NCBI GenBank assembly: GCA_023014365.1
Contig: JAEBUN010000001.1
Coordinates: 930,001 to 994,000 of the forward strand
DNA length: 64,000 bases
Source: Lepiota brunneoincarnata
Lineage: Eukaryota; Basidiomycota; Agaricomycetes; Agaricales; Agaricaceae
Direction: 5' to 3'
Both the position numbers and the translations under genes were made by a program. This document shows positions 35,301 through 45,034 of the stretch, in pieces. The stretch's first letter is position 1, and each line of letters opens with the position of its first letter. The notes under the pieces are model-generated. The model was not told the DNA's origin. It worked only from the letters and a program-made list of their open reading frames with translations, and ran no database searches.

Positions 35301-36250
35301 ATCACGGAGGTGTTTGGGGATCGAGCCTAGGGAGCCAGACGGTCTAGGGGACGTTTGAGACGATTGCGAGTTGCGATGGAAGGCTTCGGCGAGCCTCTGG
35401 GAAGTAGTACCGGTTGCTCAGATGAACTGGGGGTCTGGGTAGAGGACTGTGGCCCAAATGCATTCGCTGTCTGACGTCTCCAGTGCGGATTTCGGTTGGA
35501 GACCCGGGATTTCTTGGACATCTTCCCAATCATCGTCCCAAAGTGGATGGGGGCCTTCCGAACACATAGAGGTCGCTCTAAGCTCAGCCCTTCGGACCTT
35601 CCGTTTGGTCTTTAATTGTTCCTTACAGAGCGTACAATATCTGTCTGGGCAGCGAGTCATATGGACTTCACCCATTTGCCAATCTACTTCGGGGTTGTGC
35701 TCCCTTAACCATGAAAAGTCTAACAATAGGTCTTGCCTTCCGAGGGAAGTGACAGCAAGGGCAGTACGCTCCGAATGGGACTTATAGCGAAGGGTGACGT
35801 CTAGGACTTTGGTAATTGAGCCAGCTTCATTTTCGGTGCCATCAACATTGAAGACCGGGATGGGTTGGGAGAGGGGGCAAGTGTTGAGACGGTTCTTCCA
35901 CACGAAATCACGGTCGACAAAACAACCGGTCGCCCCGCTATCCAGGAGGGCTTGGGTGACCTTCCTTTCAGACATGTCCGTCGTCTCCAGTTCCACGGTC
36001 AGATGAAGTGACCGCCGAGACTCTGCGGAAGCTATCTTGAATATAGGGGGTAGACGTCGTTCCCATTTTGGCTGTCTCGGCCTCTTTAACGGAGGAGGTC
36101 TTATAGGGGGTGTGGCTTGTACAGGGATCGAATTCCGGGTAGGAACAGTGTCATCTATTGGGTCTAGGGGTAATACACTGTACCTACTCCCTGTAGGTGG
36201 TTGGGGCACACAGTTCACTGACCACTCGAGACAAAATCCGTATCCTCCTC
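32400..36250 (-). pseudogene. pol: pol of Ty3 element B1: protease, RT, RNase H, integrase, chromodomain; three in-frame TGA codons
   Basis: A single frame from the gag overlap at about 36,250 to 32,400 (about 1,270 codons), broken only by TGA at 35420-35418, 33698-33696 and 32954-32952. Protease motif ALLDSGATGC. RT with KLDIRWGFNNVRI and FFGLTNSPATFQ, but the catalytic box reads VVYLDNILIF instead of YLDD. RNase H begins FQVEADSSDFATGAVLSQ. Integrase has a His/Cys finger (CHDSPVGGHAGH then CDLC) and DDE residues in SVDFIVELP, VSDRGPQFV and TERVNQELD. The C-terminal chromodomain includes EVEEILDSRLVRQKLKFLIK and WKGFGHEHNSWED. The pol frame is -1 relative to gag and overlaps its end without an ATG, so it is probably made by frameshifting. 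Each TGA sits where CGA (Arg) is expected. Confidence 0.9.
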
Positions 36251-37519
36251 ACTCCCTAACTGCTCTGACGACTCCTGAGCTTCCACAGCATCCTTATCAG
36301 CCAGCAACTTTTGAATTAAGGCCTCTTTCTCCTCGACATCCAGATAGCAAACATCAAAACGCATGGGGCATTCGGATTTGATGTGGCCCAGTTGGTGGCA
36401 TCTATAACATAGCACCGGAGTTGCCAAAGTCTTCCTAGTTGCATCAATATCCATCGGGACTGGCTTTGCTGGCGTAGGAGCGACATGGGCAAAAGAGTGA
36501 ATCGGCGGGGGGGGAGTTGATGGCAACGTGGCAGGTGTGGCTGTAGGGAGAGGTGCGAGGCGATAGGAATGGGCAGAGGGCTTGGCCGGGGGTATCTGAG
36601 TCTGTCTGAGGGCTTGGAAAGCTTCGTTTGCAGCTTGGTTTTGGTCTATGAGTTGCGCTGCCTTGTACCAAGCCTCCAGAGCGTAATCCGAGGGGCGATT
36701 AGCTGTCATCGTGGCTACGGCAGTTTGGATCGCTGGCCGGAGACCTCGACAGAATTTGATGATGATGGTCTTGTCATCTTGGTATCCAGAGTCCGAAATA
36801 AGCTCCAGGAATTTGTCCAGGTAGTCCTCGACGCTCCTGTTTTGCTGGAAGTACTCTGTGCCTTCCAGGCGATTGACAGCAGCTGCTTCGGAGTCTACGG
36901 GGAGGAAGTGCTTATGGAACTTGTCCTGGAAGTCCTCCCAGTCTAAAAATCTTTCCGCCCCTTGATTCCTCTCTTCCCATCGGAAAATTTGGTCTGTCCA
37001 CTTAGCGGCGCGCCCCTCCTTCATAAAAGACATGGCCCAGAGTATCTTCTGTTGGTCTGATGAAAAATGCGTGGGGCAGAGTTGCAGGTAGGTGTTACAT
37101 GAGTTTAAGAACGCTCTTCCACGCGTCCGGTCCCCGGAGAAGTCTGGTGGAGTCGCCGGCTTAACCTTTGAGGAATGGGGATGTTGAGTAGAAGAAGGGG
37201 AAGAGTTAGAGACAGGTGGGATGGTGTTGGGGGGATTCAGGGTTTTGGGATGTTGGGAAAGTTCTTGGAGTGTGGTTTGAATTGACTGGATGACCTCTGT
37301 GAGGGCCAGTTCGGAGTTGGCCTGCCTGGTCATTACGGATGCCACGTCCTGTTGGAGCTGAGCAATCATAGCCAATGGGTCCGAAGGCCCGTTTTCTGGC
37401 ACATTTTGCTGTGACATGAGTGTGGGACAAGGTAGGTCGGTGAGAGAGAGGAGTATTGGGGGGATAGGTTGCCACTGGGTCATAGAATGCGTTCCGGACA
37501 CGGTAGGGCCTATAGACAC
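36215..37519 (-). CDS. gag: gag of Ty3 element B1 (434 aa)
   Basis: Intact frame. A Pro/Ser-rich N-terminal third is followed by the retrotransposon gag core (FLNSCNTYLQLCPTHFSSDQ, DWEDFQDKFHKHFLPVDSE, SVEDYLDKFLELISDSGYQD, IIKFCRGLRPAIQT). A CCHC zinc knuckle CYRCHQLGHIKSEC lies at residues 371-384 and the tail is acidic. Gag forms the cytoplasmic particle that packages the element RNA. Its stop overlaps pol in the -1 frame. Confidence 0.92.
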   Translation of the reverse strand: MSIGPTVSGTHSMTQWQPIPPILLSLTDLPCPTLMSQQNVPENGPSDPLAMIAQLQQDVASVMTRQANSELALTEVIQSIQTTLQELSQHPKTLNPPNTIPPVSNSSPSSTQHPHSSKVKPATPPDFSGDRTRGRAFLNSCNTYLQLCPTHFSSDQQKILWAMSFMKEGRAAKWTDQIFRWEERNQGAERFLDWEDFQDKFHKHFLPVDSEAAAVNRLEGTEYFQQNRSVEDYLDKFLELISDSGYQDDKTIIIKFCRGLRPAIQTAVATMTANRPSDYALEAWYKAAQLIDQNQAANEAFQALRQTQIPPAKPSAHSYRLAPLPTATPATLPSTPPPPIHSFAHVAPTPAKPVPMDIDATRKTLATPVLCYRCHQLGHIKSECPMRFDVCYLDVEEKEALIQKLLADKDAVEAQESSEQLGSEEDTDFVSSGQ

Positions 37520-37550
37520 AAGACTGGTCTCTCCGGGGATCCTATTCTTC

Positions 37551-38011
37551 TGTTAGGGCGACCTGGGAGGCCTTGACAGCTCAGGGGGAGCCGAAACGAC
37601 TGCAGGGAAATCCTAAGTGATATTAAACTATGAGTTATGTACAGGACACATACCTGCAGGGAAATCCTAAGAGAATAGGATGAGGAAACCCCTGCAGGTG
37701 AAAACTATGTATATACCTAACTTATATAATCAATATAAATCGAACCAGGCCTAGCTGTGGTGTCTCTAGGTTGCACAAGGCCTGGTGTGGTTGAAATGAA
37801 TGTGGGATGTGAATATGACAGTCTAGAGTCTGTAGGAATGAGAGGAGATGAGGGAGGGTTTTATCTGGACAGTGAGGGAGTGTATGGAGTATTCTGGCTG
37901 TGTTTGCAGTGTGAGCATTTGAAGGGAGGGATATATAATGCGTTGGAGGGTACAGGGGTGTCGATAGGGTTAATGGAGGTGTTGCTGAGGTGTCTGGAGT
38001 GTCCCCTTACA
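37551..38011 (-). repeat. 5' LTR of Ty3 element B1 (LTR-B, 461 bp)
   Basis: TGTTAGGGC...CCCTTACA on the plus strand. It is followed directly by the GAAGG duplication and the rest of LTR-A copy 0. Confidence 0.95.
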
Positions 38012-38238
38012 GAAGGAGCATAGCCACACTTAGTAGTATATAAGGATACTGTACATTATCTTGTATCCTTATCTTAGTGTTATAAAGTTCTTGCCTCCTA
38101 TGACTCTTTGCCCTTAAACTGGCTGGACTATAGTGCTCTGTCATCTCCAAGTCATGCTTAGTAGGATAGGACTAAGTCTGTATAGACATCCTGCCATGAA
38201 CACTGCTACTCAAGAGCAAACTCTTAACCTGGGTAACA

Positions 38239-38780
38239 AAACACTAAGATACTTTGCTGCTTATCCTCTACTTGCCCTCTACTCTGCTGATGTACTAAAC
38301 ATGTTGAGGTACTCTGGTCATTCAATACAACATATCAAAAGAAACCACTGCTTTATATAGTCATTGCTATATCTCTGAACCTCTTCCTGCCATAAGATCT
38401 GGCTTACCTACTTGTCTTCACCTTTGTCACCATTGCCACTCTCCTCACCTACAAAACCATCCTCTCAGAACTCAAACACACCACATGCCCTTGTCACTGC
38501 TGCATCATCAGATCATGGAATCTCTATATCAGGATTTCTATCATCACCACCCAATTCTTTATACTTCTAGTGATAATTGATTGCTAGACAACCATCACCA
38601 TGCCTCCCAAGAAATTCTCAGCCCAAAAATCTCTATCTCCTCCCAAATTGAGAAGTATCAGGTCCAGGTGTACAAAATCCTGACCCTAGACAAAAACCCA
38701 CTCAATGCCCCACACAAACACCATTGTTGTTCTATCCCCATCTGTAAGGGGAACTCCAGGTTATTGCTCACAACCTCAGA
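38239..38780 (+). mobile_element. LTR-A element copy 0: leader with pre-gag ORF remnant and gag start
   Basis: Matches the leader of copy A1 (42,291-42,662). It contains the pre-gag reading frame (DLAYLLVFTF, CPCHCCIIRSWN, TTQFFILLVIIDC, with one in-frame TAA) and the gag start MPPKKFSAQKS near 38,600. It degenerates after about 38,745. Confidence 0.75.
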
Positions 38781-39020
38781 TTTGGAATTCTGATTCCCAG
38801 ACTCCCTGCATTCAGAAATCTAACCCCCAATCTCCCTGCACTTGGAAATGCAATCCCCAGCCCCTCTGTGTTTGGAAATCCAATTCCTAGCCTCCTTATG
38901 CTCAGGAATCCAACTCCCAGCCCTCCTGCATCTGGAATTCCAATTTCCAGCCTTCCTAAGCCTGGAAATCTGTCCTCCAGCACCCTAGTGCTCAGAATCC
39001 CCTCCTACACCCCTCCAATG
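38781..39020. repeat. Eight tandem degenerate 30-bp units
   Basis: Exact 30-bp phasing of units built on TTGGAAATCCAATCCCCAGC plus CCTCCTGCA-like sequence at 38781, 38811, 38841, 38871, 38901, 38931, 38961 and 38991. Several units are jointly open and encode a decapeptide theme such as WKSNPQSPCT. One isolated unit recurs near 41,750. Confidence 0.85.
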
Positions 39021-39304
39021 CAGACATGAACCCTCACTGGTGCATACAATCCTATCCTGAGCCCATTCCCAACTATACTCACTTTAGGCATCCCTGACAC
39101 CTCATGGCCATTTATGTAGAGTAGATTACTCAATTGGGACCTTATGGCAGGTAGTATAAGTAGTGTAGGTGAGCTTGGAGAAACCTTACTCAATTCTCTA
39201 AGGTTTCTCCCTGCTCAGATATGTACTTGGTAGAAGTCTGGAAATGATACTAAGATTCCTCCCTGCTCAGCTGATGCAACATGGCTACCAGGTCACCCTT
39301 ACAG

Positions 39305-41382
39305 AAGAATCAAGTCTATTCCCAGAGGACTAGCTGTTGACAATGCCTGGACAAGTTACACCACTTCTCCTGTGCTAACTACACCCTTCCTCTACCTTCC
39401 AGTGCCCTCATCAAAATGTCCCAAGAGCAGTAGTAGTAACCACTGACTCAAATGACCATTGAGGAGGCCATAGGCTCACTACTCACAGACATGGTGGTGG
39501 TACAGGCCTGACAAGCTGAAGCCAAACAGAATATGACAGACATGGTGAATGACATATGTGACATGCTCTGAAACCTCATGGACTCCATAGGATGTCAGCA
39601 CCCCAACACCCCCCCTGTTAGGGCAACCTGTGGGGCTCAGGCAACTCAGGGAGCTGAAGTGACACTGCAGGGAAATCCTAAGTGATATTAGACTATGAGT
39701 TATGTACAGGACACATACCTGCAGGGAAATCCTAAGAGAATAGGATGAGGAAACCCCTGCAGGTGAAAACTAGGTATATACCTAACTTATATAATCAATA
39801 TAAATTGGACCAGGCTTAGCCATAATGTCTGGGTGTTACACAAGGCCCAGTGTGGCTGAAACAAATGTAGGAAGTGAATATGACAGTCTAGAGTCTGTAG
39901 AAATGAGAGGGAATGAGGGAGAGTTTTATCTGGATAGTGAGAAGTGTAAGCATTTGAAAGGAGGGATATATAATGCATTGGGGGGCCCAGGGGTGTCAAT
40001 AGGGTTGGTGGAGGTACTACTGGGGTGTTTGGAGTGTCCCCTTACACCCCTCTCCATCTCAGCCATGCTCCTCAACAGAGGAGAAGCTGCTACCCATGAA
40101 CCCCCTCCCTCCCACTTTTTACCCTGTCCACCATCACCTCTGCCATGCACCTCCACCAAGGCTGGGGTGGCAACCCCACCCAAATTTGACAAAGAATGTG
40201 TCAAGGGTCATGCATTTCTGAATGCACACCAGCTTTACATCAGGCTCTCAGCAGATCAATTCTGTTCTGATGAACAGAAAATACTGTGGACCCTCTCTTA
40301 CATGAAGTTGGGATGTGCAGCACAGTGGGCTAAAGAGCTGTTCTACTTGGAAGCTAGCATTGGCAGGTTTCCCTTTACAGACTAGTGGGACTTCACCAAA
40401 CAATTCAAGGGTTGGTTTTTCCCTGTCAATGCAGAAGCCAATGCACTAAATACATTGGAGTTTATGTTGTATCACCAATGAGAGTGCACTGTCAAAGACT
40501 ACTTGGACACTTTCAAAGTCCTTATCTCCGAGTCTGGGTACTGAGACCCTTGAGTCATTGTGGTCAAATTCTGCTGAGGTCTGTACCTTTCCATCCAGAA
40601 TGCCATTGCTGCCCTTCCAGCAGGCTGCCCCTCAGACTCAGACCCAGAGGTCTAGTACTTGGTAGTATGACAAGTAGACCAAGCCTGGATGGCAAATGAG
40701 GCATTCTGCTCCAATACTTGCTCCCCACTCCCTCCCACCTCCAAGCCTCCTGCAGGGTATATCAGACTCCCCTCCTCCATGCCAACAATCAGACCTTCAG
40801 CCCCTCCACACCCCCCTATCCACTCTAACTCTTCTCCAAGAAATCCAGTCCCTATGGATATTGATGCCTCAAAGCAGAAATTGGGACTCCCCCCACTCTG
40901 CTACCACTGTAAAAGACCAGGACACATGGAGGCCAAGTGTCTACTCTGTCATGACATCTGGTACATGGATCTGGAGGAATGAGATGAGCTGATACAGAGG
41001 TGGAATTTAGAGATGGATACCCTAGCTGCAACAACTGGAATTCTGAGGGTGGAAGAAGCAGAGTTGGAAGCTGAAGAGGATTTTCAGCAATATGACAGGT
41101 GACTGGTGTGCTCCTGCCACATTCATGTAATAGGTTTTTGGTTTTATTGGTAGATGAAATAGAACTCATTTCCAACTCATTTCCAACTTCTGAAGATACA
41201 CCACCACCCCCCAAAACTCCAGTACAATGTCCCCACTGGGAACACCACCTCCTGAAAGACTGGTCATTGCTTACTCTGACTTAGAATCCAAATTCCTCCA
41301 GCTGATGGTGGAACTTGAGACCACTGACTCAGCAGAATGCAAAACAGTCAAGGCATTGGTGGATTCCAATGCAACCAGTTCC
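39305..41382 (+). pseudogene. Old Ty3 element B2: gag and protease remnant
   Basis: It follows an LTR end CCCTTACA at about 39,304 and starts GAAGAAT like the B1 interior. Gag homology to B1 runs on both sides of LTR-B copy 3: TPPKFDKECVKGHAFLNAHQ, FCSDEQKILWTLSYMKLG and a zinc knuckle CYHCKRPGHMEAKC near 40,900. The start of protease follows (LMVELETTD, then DSNATSSC for DSGATGC) near 41,300-41,385. Many TGA and TAG codons replace Arg, Trp and Gln codons, and CpG is nearly absent. Confidence 0.82.
39616..40046 (+). repeat. Solo LTR-B copy 3 inside element B2 gag
   Basis: TGTTAGGGC...CCCCTTACA, 431 bp, clearly related to the B1 LTRs with scattered differences. Flanks CCCCC and CCCCT are compatible with a decayed target duplication. 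Confidence 0.85.
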
Positions 41383-41715
41383 TGTTAGGGGAGTGAAGGG
41401 GCCAGAACCAATTTAATATTTGAGTGCTGATTCTAATTAGCATGTGCACTACTAAAGTACAGCAATGGTCTATGCATAGAATGGGTAGCCAAATACTATG
41501 TAGACTACCAGACATAACACATGCAAACAATATATAGTACAATGATAATAGATTTTAATTGTACATGGGATTGGACTTGGGGATGGGGGTGGCCAAAGGC
41601 TGAGGCTGGGCTTGGGCATCAGGTATCAGCTAGGGTGGCTGAGCCTGGACACCTTACCACAGACCCCTAAGCATGCCTTGTGTAAGGGGGGGCATATGAC
41701 ACCAGTCCCCTTACA
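41383..41715. repeat. Possible LTR of another family (LTR-D)
   Basis: 333 bp starting TGTTAGGGGA and ending TCCCCTTACA. It interrupts the B2 protease and is followed by sequence like the 30-bp repeat unit region. No matching second copy or target duplication was found, so the assignment rests on the terminal bases. Confidence 0.4.
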
Positions 41716-41781
41716 TATAAGAGGAACTCTGGATCATTGCTCACAACCTCAGATTTGGAAATCTGATCCCCAGACTCCCTA

Positions 41782-41905
41782 TGTTATGAACAGTCTGGAC
41801 TGAGAGGAACAAGAACAACTATTCAACTTTACAAGATGGGTACAGGAGACCACAGACCAGCTACAAGCACAGGAATATGAAGATGAAGAAGGGGAATACT
41901 ACAAC
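41782..41905 (-). repeat. LTR-C fragment, truncated by the insertion of LTR-A copy 1
   Basis: TGTTATGAACAGTCTGGACT and onward is the reverse-orientation start of LTR-C (compare the right end of 43,579-44,276). It stops exactly where TGTTATCAGAA of LTR-A begins. The rest of this LTR-C copy is not in the window. Confidence 0.8.
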
Positions 41906-42290
41906 TGTTATCAGAAGTCTTATCAGAAGGATGGTTATTTTTAGTTTACATTCCCATGTCACTATGAAACCATCAGTAGTGCACATCAGAAGGACTATTC
42001 TTAGTTTATGCCTCATGTCCTTTATCTCTGACTCATAGTTACTCTGGTCTGGACTATTACAGTAGGAGTACAGCCACACTTAGAAGTATATAAGGATACA
42101 GTACATTACCTTGTATCCTTATCTTAGTGTTATGCAGTTCTTGCCTCCTATAACTCTTTGCCTCTAAACCAGCTGGACTATAGTGCTCCATCGTCTCCAA
42201 GTTATCCTTAGTAGGACAGGACCAAGTCTGTATAGACATCCTGTGTTGAACTCCATGCTACTCATGAGCAAACCCCTAACCTGGGTAACA
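41906..42290 (+). repeat. LTR-A copy 1 (5' LTR of element A1)
   Basis: 385 bp, TGTTATCAGAAG...CCTGGGTAACA, followed by the A-type leader and gag. Confidence 0.88.
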
Positions 42291-42319
42291 AAACACTAAG
42301 ATACTCTGCTGCTTATCTC

Positions 42320-42649
42320 TTGCTTGCCCTCTACTCTGCTCTGCTCTACCGATGTACTGAACATGTCAAAAAACTCTGGTCGTTCAAAACAACATGCGAA
42401 AGAAAACCGCCCCTCTGTGTAGCCATTGCTACATCCCTCAATCTCTCCCTGCCAGAAGACCTGGCTTACCTACTCATTTTTGTCTTTACCTCCACTGCCA
42501 CCCTCATTGCCTACCAAATAATCACCCTAGAACTTGAATGCATCATGTGCCCTTGCCACTGCTGTGTTGTCAGATCGTGGAACCTGTACTCAGGAATCTC
42601 CATCATCGCAACCCAATTTTTCATCCTTCTAGCGATAATTGATTGCTAG
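42320..42649 (+). other. Pre-gag open frame in the LTR-A leader encoding a putative membrane protein
   Basis: 110 codons open between the LTR and gag, with two hydrophobic spans (AYLLIFVFTSTATLIAYQII and ISIIATQFFILLAIIDC) around a cysteine cluster CPCHCC. There is no ATG at its beginning. Copy 0 (38,340-38,587) preserves the same protein sequence with one stop, which suggests real coding constraint in the ancestor. Confidence 0.45.
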
Positions 42650-43578
42650 ACAATTGCCACTATGCCTTCAAAGAAGTTCTCGGCCTGAGAAACTCCATCA
42701 CCGCCTCCTAAATCAAGAAGTAGAATCTCTGGATCAGGAACCCAAAATCCAGATCCCAGAAGAAACCCTATACCTGCTCAAACACCGTCGCTGTTTTATC
42801 CCCCATCTCCATTCGACTCACCTGCTCCAAGTGCATCAACACCCACATGCACTCAAACAAGTTTTGCTGAAGAACTAGCAGAACAACAAAGATTACAACA
42901 TGAAAGAGAATTAAAAGAACACTATGAACAAGAAGAAAGAAAACACAAACAAGCTGAAGAATATTGTGCTAAAGTAAACCCACTAAACAATTTTGAACTT
43001 CAAAAACTCGAATACGCCCTCAAACAACCAAGGGAACTTTCCCAATCAGAGGAAAACTTACTTACACATCACAAATATACAGTAAATCAAGGAAAAACCC
43101 CCCCAGTAGACAATGACTCAGACATCTACATCACTGATGACAACCAATCAGAACCTGACCCTCAACCACCCGCATTACCTGCACCAATACAACCCTTAGC
43201 CCTACTGGCACCACCTGTACAACCACTGCAACCACCAACACCACCACCACCACCACCCAGACAATTACAAATGGCCACTGCACAAACCCCAAAGGAGTTA
43301 GGACTTCTCAAACCCATCGCCTTTGATGGAACCAGAAGATTGTTTGAAGACTGGATCTTCCAATGTGAAGTCTATGTGCTTGCTAACACAACCACTTACA
43401 ACACTGACCTTGCCAGAACCCTATTCGTTCTTTTGACAATGCAATCAGGAGATGCCCGAGCCTGGGCCAGACAATACCTCCATGAGAGGAACACCCAAAC
43501 CCAAGCAGGACAACCCATAGCCATGGAGTCATGGGATAACTTCACTGCCCAGCTTAGAGCCAACTTCACCCTGGCAGA

Positions 43579-44276
43579 TGTTATGATCCGTGCTCCTTCT
43601 GTATCCGAGGATAACTGGAGACGGCCTTCAATCACTCTACAAGGTGTCCGAGACGGTTGGCCTTATAGAGCTTAGTGGATCGCGCTCAATGAGATAACGA
43701 GGGAAGACGCCAAGTTAAGGCAGAGAGGTAAACGACTGCTGTTAACAAGATTAAAGCTTAAGGCTTTAATCTCTACTTGTACAGGCCTTATATACCTATG
43801 AGGTGCTATATACTCGTTATAGGTTACTTGGCTGTTCTACTGGTCGTGCGCAGTCCTGACCATGATGCACATCCTGGCTGATGGCATCCTAGTGTTATTT
43901 ATATTACAATGAGTCAGTACTCTCGCTACTGCTGTGCGATGTTCCATCGCTTTCCTCTGACTCATAGTCTCCTTCTCCCGATTGTATCTCCATGGAGTCC
44001 TCTCCGTTCTCGCTCTCCATTCTCTCAGTGCTTCCATCCGTATCGGAGGTTGGGTCGGTTGATCCATGGTTATCTTCCTCGTCCTCGGGGTATTCCAATA
44101 TATCCTCCAAGGTTATCTCCATTCCTGCTTCTCTCGCCAGGTCCTGCATGGCGGTGTAATATTCCCCTTCCTCGTCTTCGTATTCTTGTGCCCGTAATTG
44201 GTCTGTAGTCTCCTGTACCCATCTTGTAAAGTCGAACAATAATTCTTGTTCCTCCCGGTCTGGACTGTTCATAACA
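43579..44276 (-). repeat. Solo LTR-C (698 bp) in the gag of element A1
   Basis: TGTTATGATCC...TTCATAACA flanked by the 5-bp duplication GCAGA (43574-43578 and 44277-44281). Coding orientation is minus (see the ORF at 43,904-44,272). Confidence 0.93.
43904..44272 (-). CDS. Acidic protein encoded entirely within LTR-C (122 aa)
   Basis: Its ATG lies four bases inside the LTR (TGTTATGAACAG). The frame is open to a TAA still inside the LTR. The protein begins MNSPDREEQELLFDFTRWVQ and is very rich in Glu, Asp and Ser, including EAGMEITLEDILEYPEDEED. A homologous frame with conservative changes and in-frame length variation occurs in LTR-C copy 2 (47,367-47,744, TGA at codon 6) and its N-terminus in 41,782-41,905. 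It may be the start of the element's gag-like product or an accessory protein. I do not recognise a domain. Confidence 0.5.
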   Translation of the reverse strand: MNSPDREEQELLFDFTRWVQETTDQLRAQEYEDEEGEYYTAMQDLAREAGMEITLEDILEYPEDEEDNHGSTDPTSDTDGSTERMESENGEDSMEIQSGEGDYESEESDGTSHSSSESTDSL

Positions 44277-45034
44277 GCAGACGAACATGCATATGCACAC
44301 ACCAGACTTCAAACCCTGCACCAAGCAGGCAAACCAATGACTGAGTTCAACATTCAATTTAAGGAACTCGTCTGTCAATCCGGACTTAATAAAGATCGCA
44401 CACTGATCGATCGCTATCGTAAAGCAATTGATCACCATATTGCAATGAAGATCAATGAATCAGAGAACCCTCTGACAACCATCACCGCTTGGTATACCTG
44501 AGCCAACAAACTCGATGACAACTTCTGCAGAATCAATGCCCTTTATGGTACCCCCAGGAACACGTTCCCTCAAAGGAACCAATACCAACCCAACCATGGA
44601 CCAAGCTGTCCAAACAACAACATGCCCTACACACAATTCTACCACAGGAGTAATGCTCCATGTTTCACCCTACAAGACCCACATGCCATGGAAATAGACC
44701 ATGCCGCAATAGAAGAAGGATTTGAAGATCCTTATCCCAAAATTCAGCAACCAGAATATACCAAAGAAGACTCTGCACAAGAACTGTTGGAGTTAGATGC
44801 CATTGTCACAGGACAACAAATGAAATCATATCAAAACCAAGAATGCTTCCAATGCAGAGCTAAAGACCATTGGGTCAGTAAATGCCCACAACCACTGCCA
44901 GCCAGATGCTTCCCAGGAATGTGCACCAATCCCCCTTGCCCTGCGAGAAACCCCAACTGTCCTTTTTCTGGACAACAAAACACTTGTCCCAGATTCCCAA
45001 ATCGGAACAACCAGCCATCACCCCAACACAAATA

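Larger units (their letters stand above)
31832..38011 (-). mobile_element. Full-length Ty3/Gypsy chromovirus-type retrotransposon (B1)
   Basis: 6,180 bp bounded by two 461-bp LTRs and a 5-bp target duplication GAAGG (31827-31831 and 38012-38016). It is transcribed on the minus strand. The order is 5' LTR (right), gag, protease, RT, RNase H, integrase, chromodomain, purine tract (GAAGGGGGGGTGGA beside the left LTR) and 3' LTR. The LTRs differ at about four positions by eye, all transitions, so insertion is recent. Chromodomains steer integration to heterochromatin, which fits its landing inside older repeats. Confidence 0.95.
30061..38238 (+). mobile_element. LTR-A copy 0 (5' LTR), split by two nested insertions
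   Basis: LTR pieces lie at 30061-30095, 31693-31831 and 38017-38238. After removing the Tc1 element (30,096-31,690, TA duplicated) and the Ty3 element (31,832-38,011, GAAGG duplicated) they sum to 396 bp, matching the 385-392 bp of the other LTR-A copies. It starts TGTTATCAGAA and ends CCTGGGTAACA. The LTR-A internal leader follows directly at 38,239. Confidence 0.9.
42662..45034 (+). pseudogene. gag: gag of element A1, split by solo LTR-C and ended by Tc1 element 2
   Basis: Starts MPSKKFSA, immediately followed by a TGA, then continues open: a charged region (AEELAEQQRLQHERELKEHY), a poly-Pro stretch and a gag core (LLKPIAFDGTRRLFEDWIF, ARAWARQYLHERNTQTQAGQ). LTR-C interrupts at 43,579. Gag resumes after 44,281 (MTEFNIQFKELVCQSG, IDRYRKAIDHHIAMKINE) and carries the CCHC knuckle CFQCRAKDHWVSKC near 44,845-44,890, followed by further CxxC pairs. 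Tc1 element 2 truncates it at 45,034. Confidence 0.82.

Noticed and set aside
38781..39020. CRISPR array
   Set aside because: Units are contiguous 30-bp tandem repeats without spacers, in a eukaryotic transposon remnant.
41383..41715. Confident solo LTR
   Set aside because: Only the terminal bases support it. There is no second copy or TSD, so it is listed at low confidence.
44515..44697. Separate small plus-strand gene
   Set aside because: An alternative frame within the A1 gag sequence.
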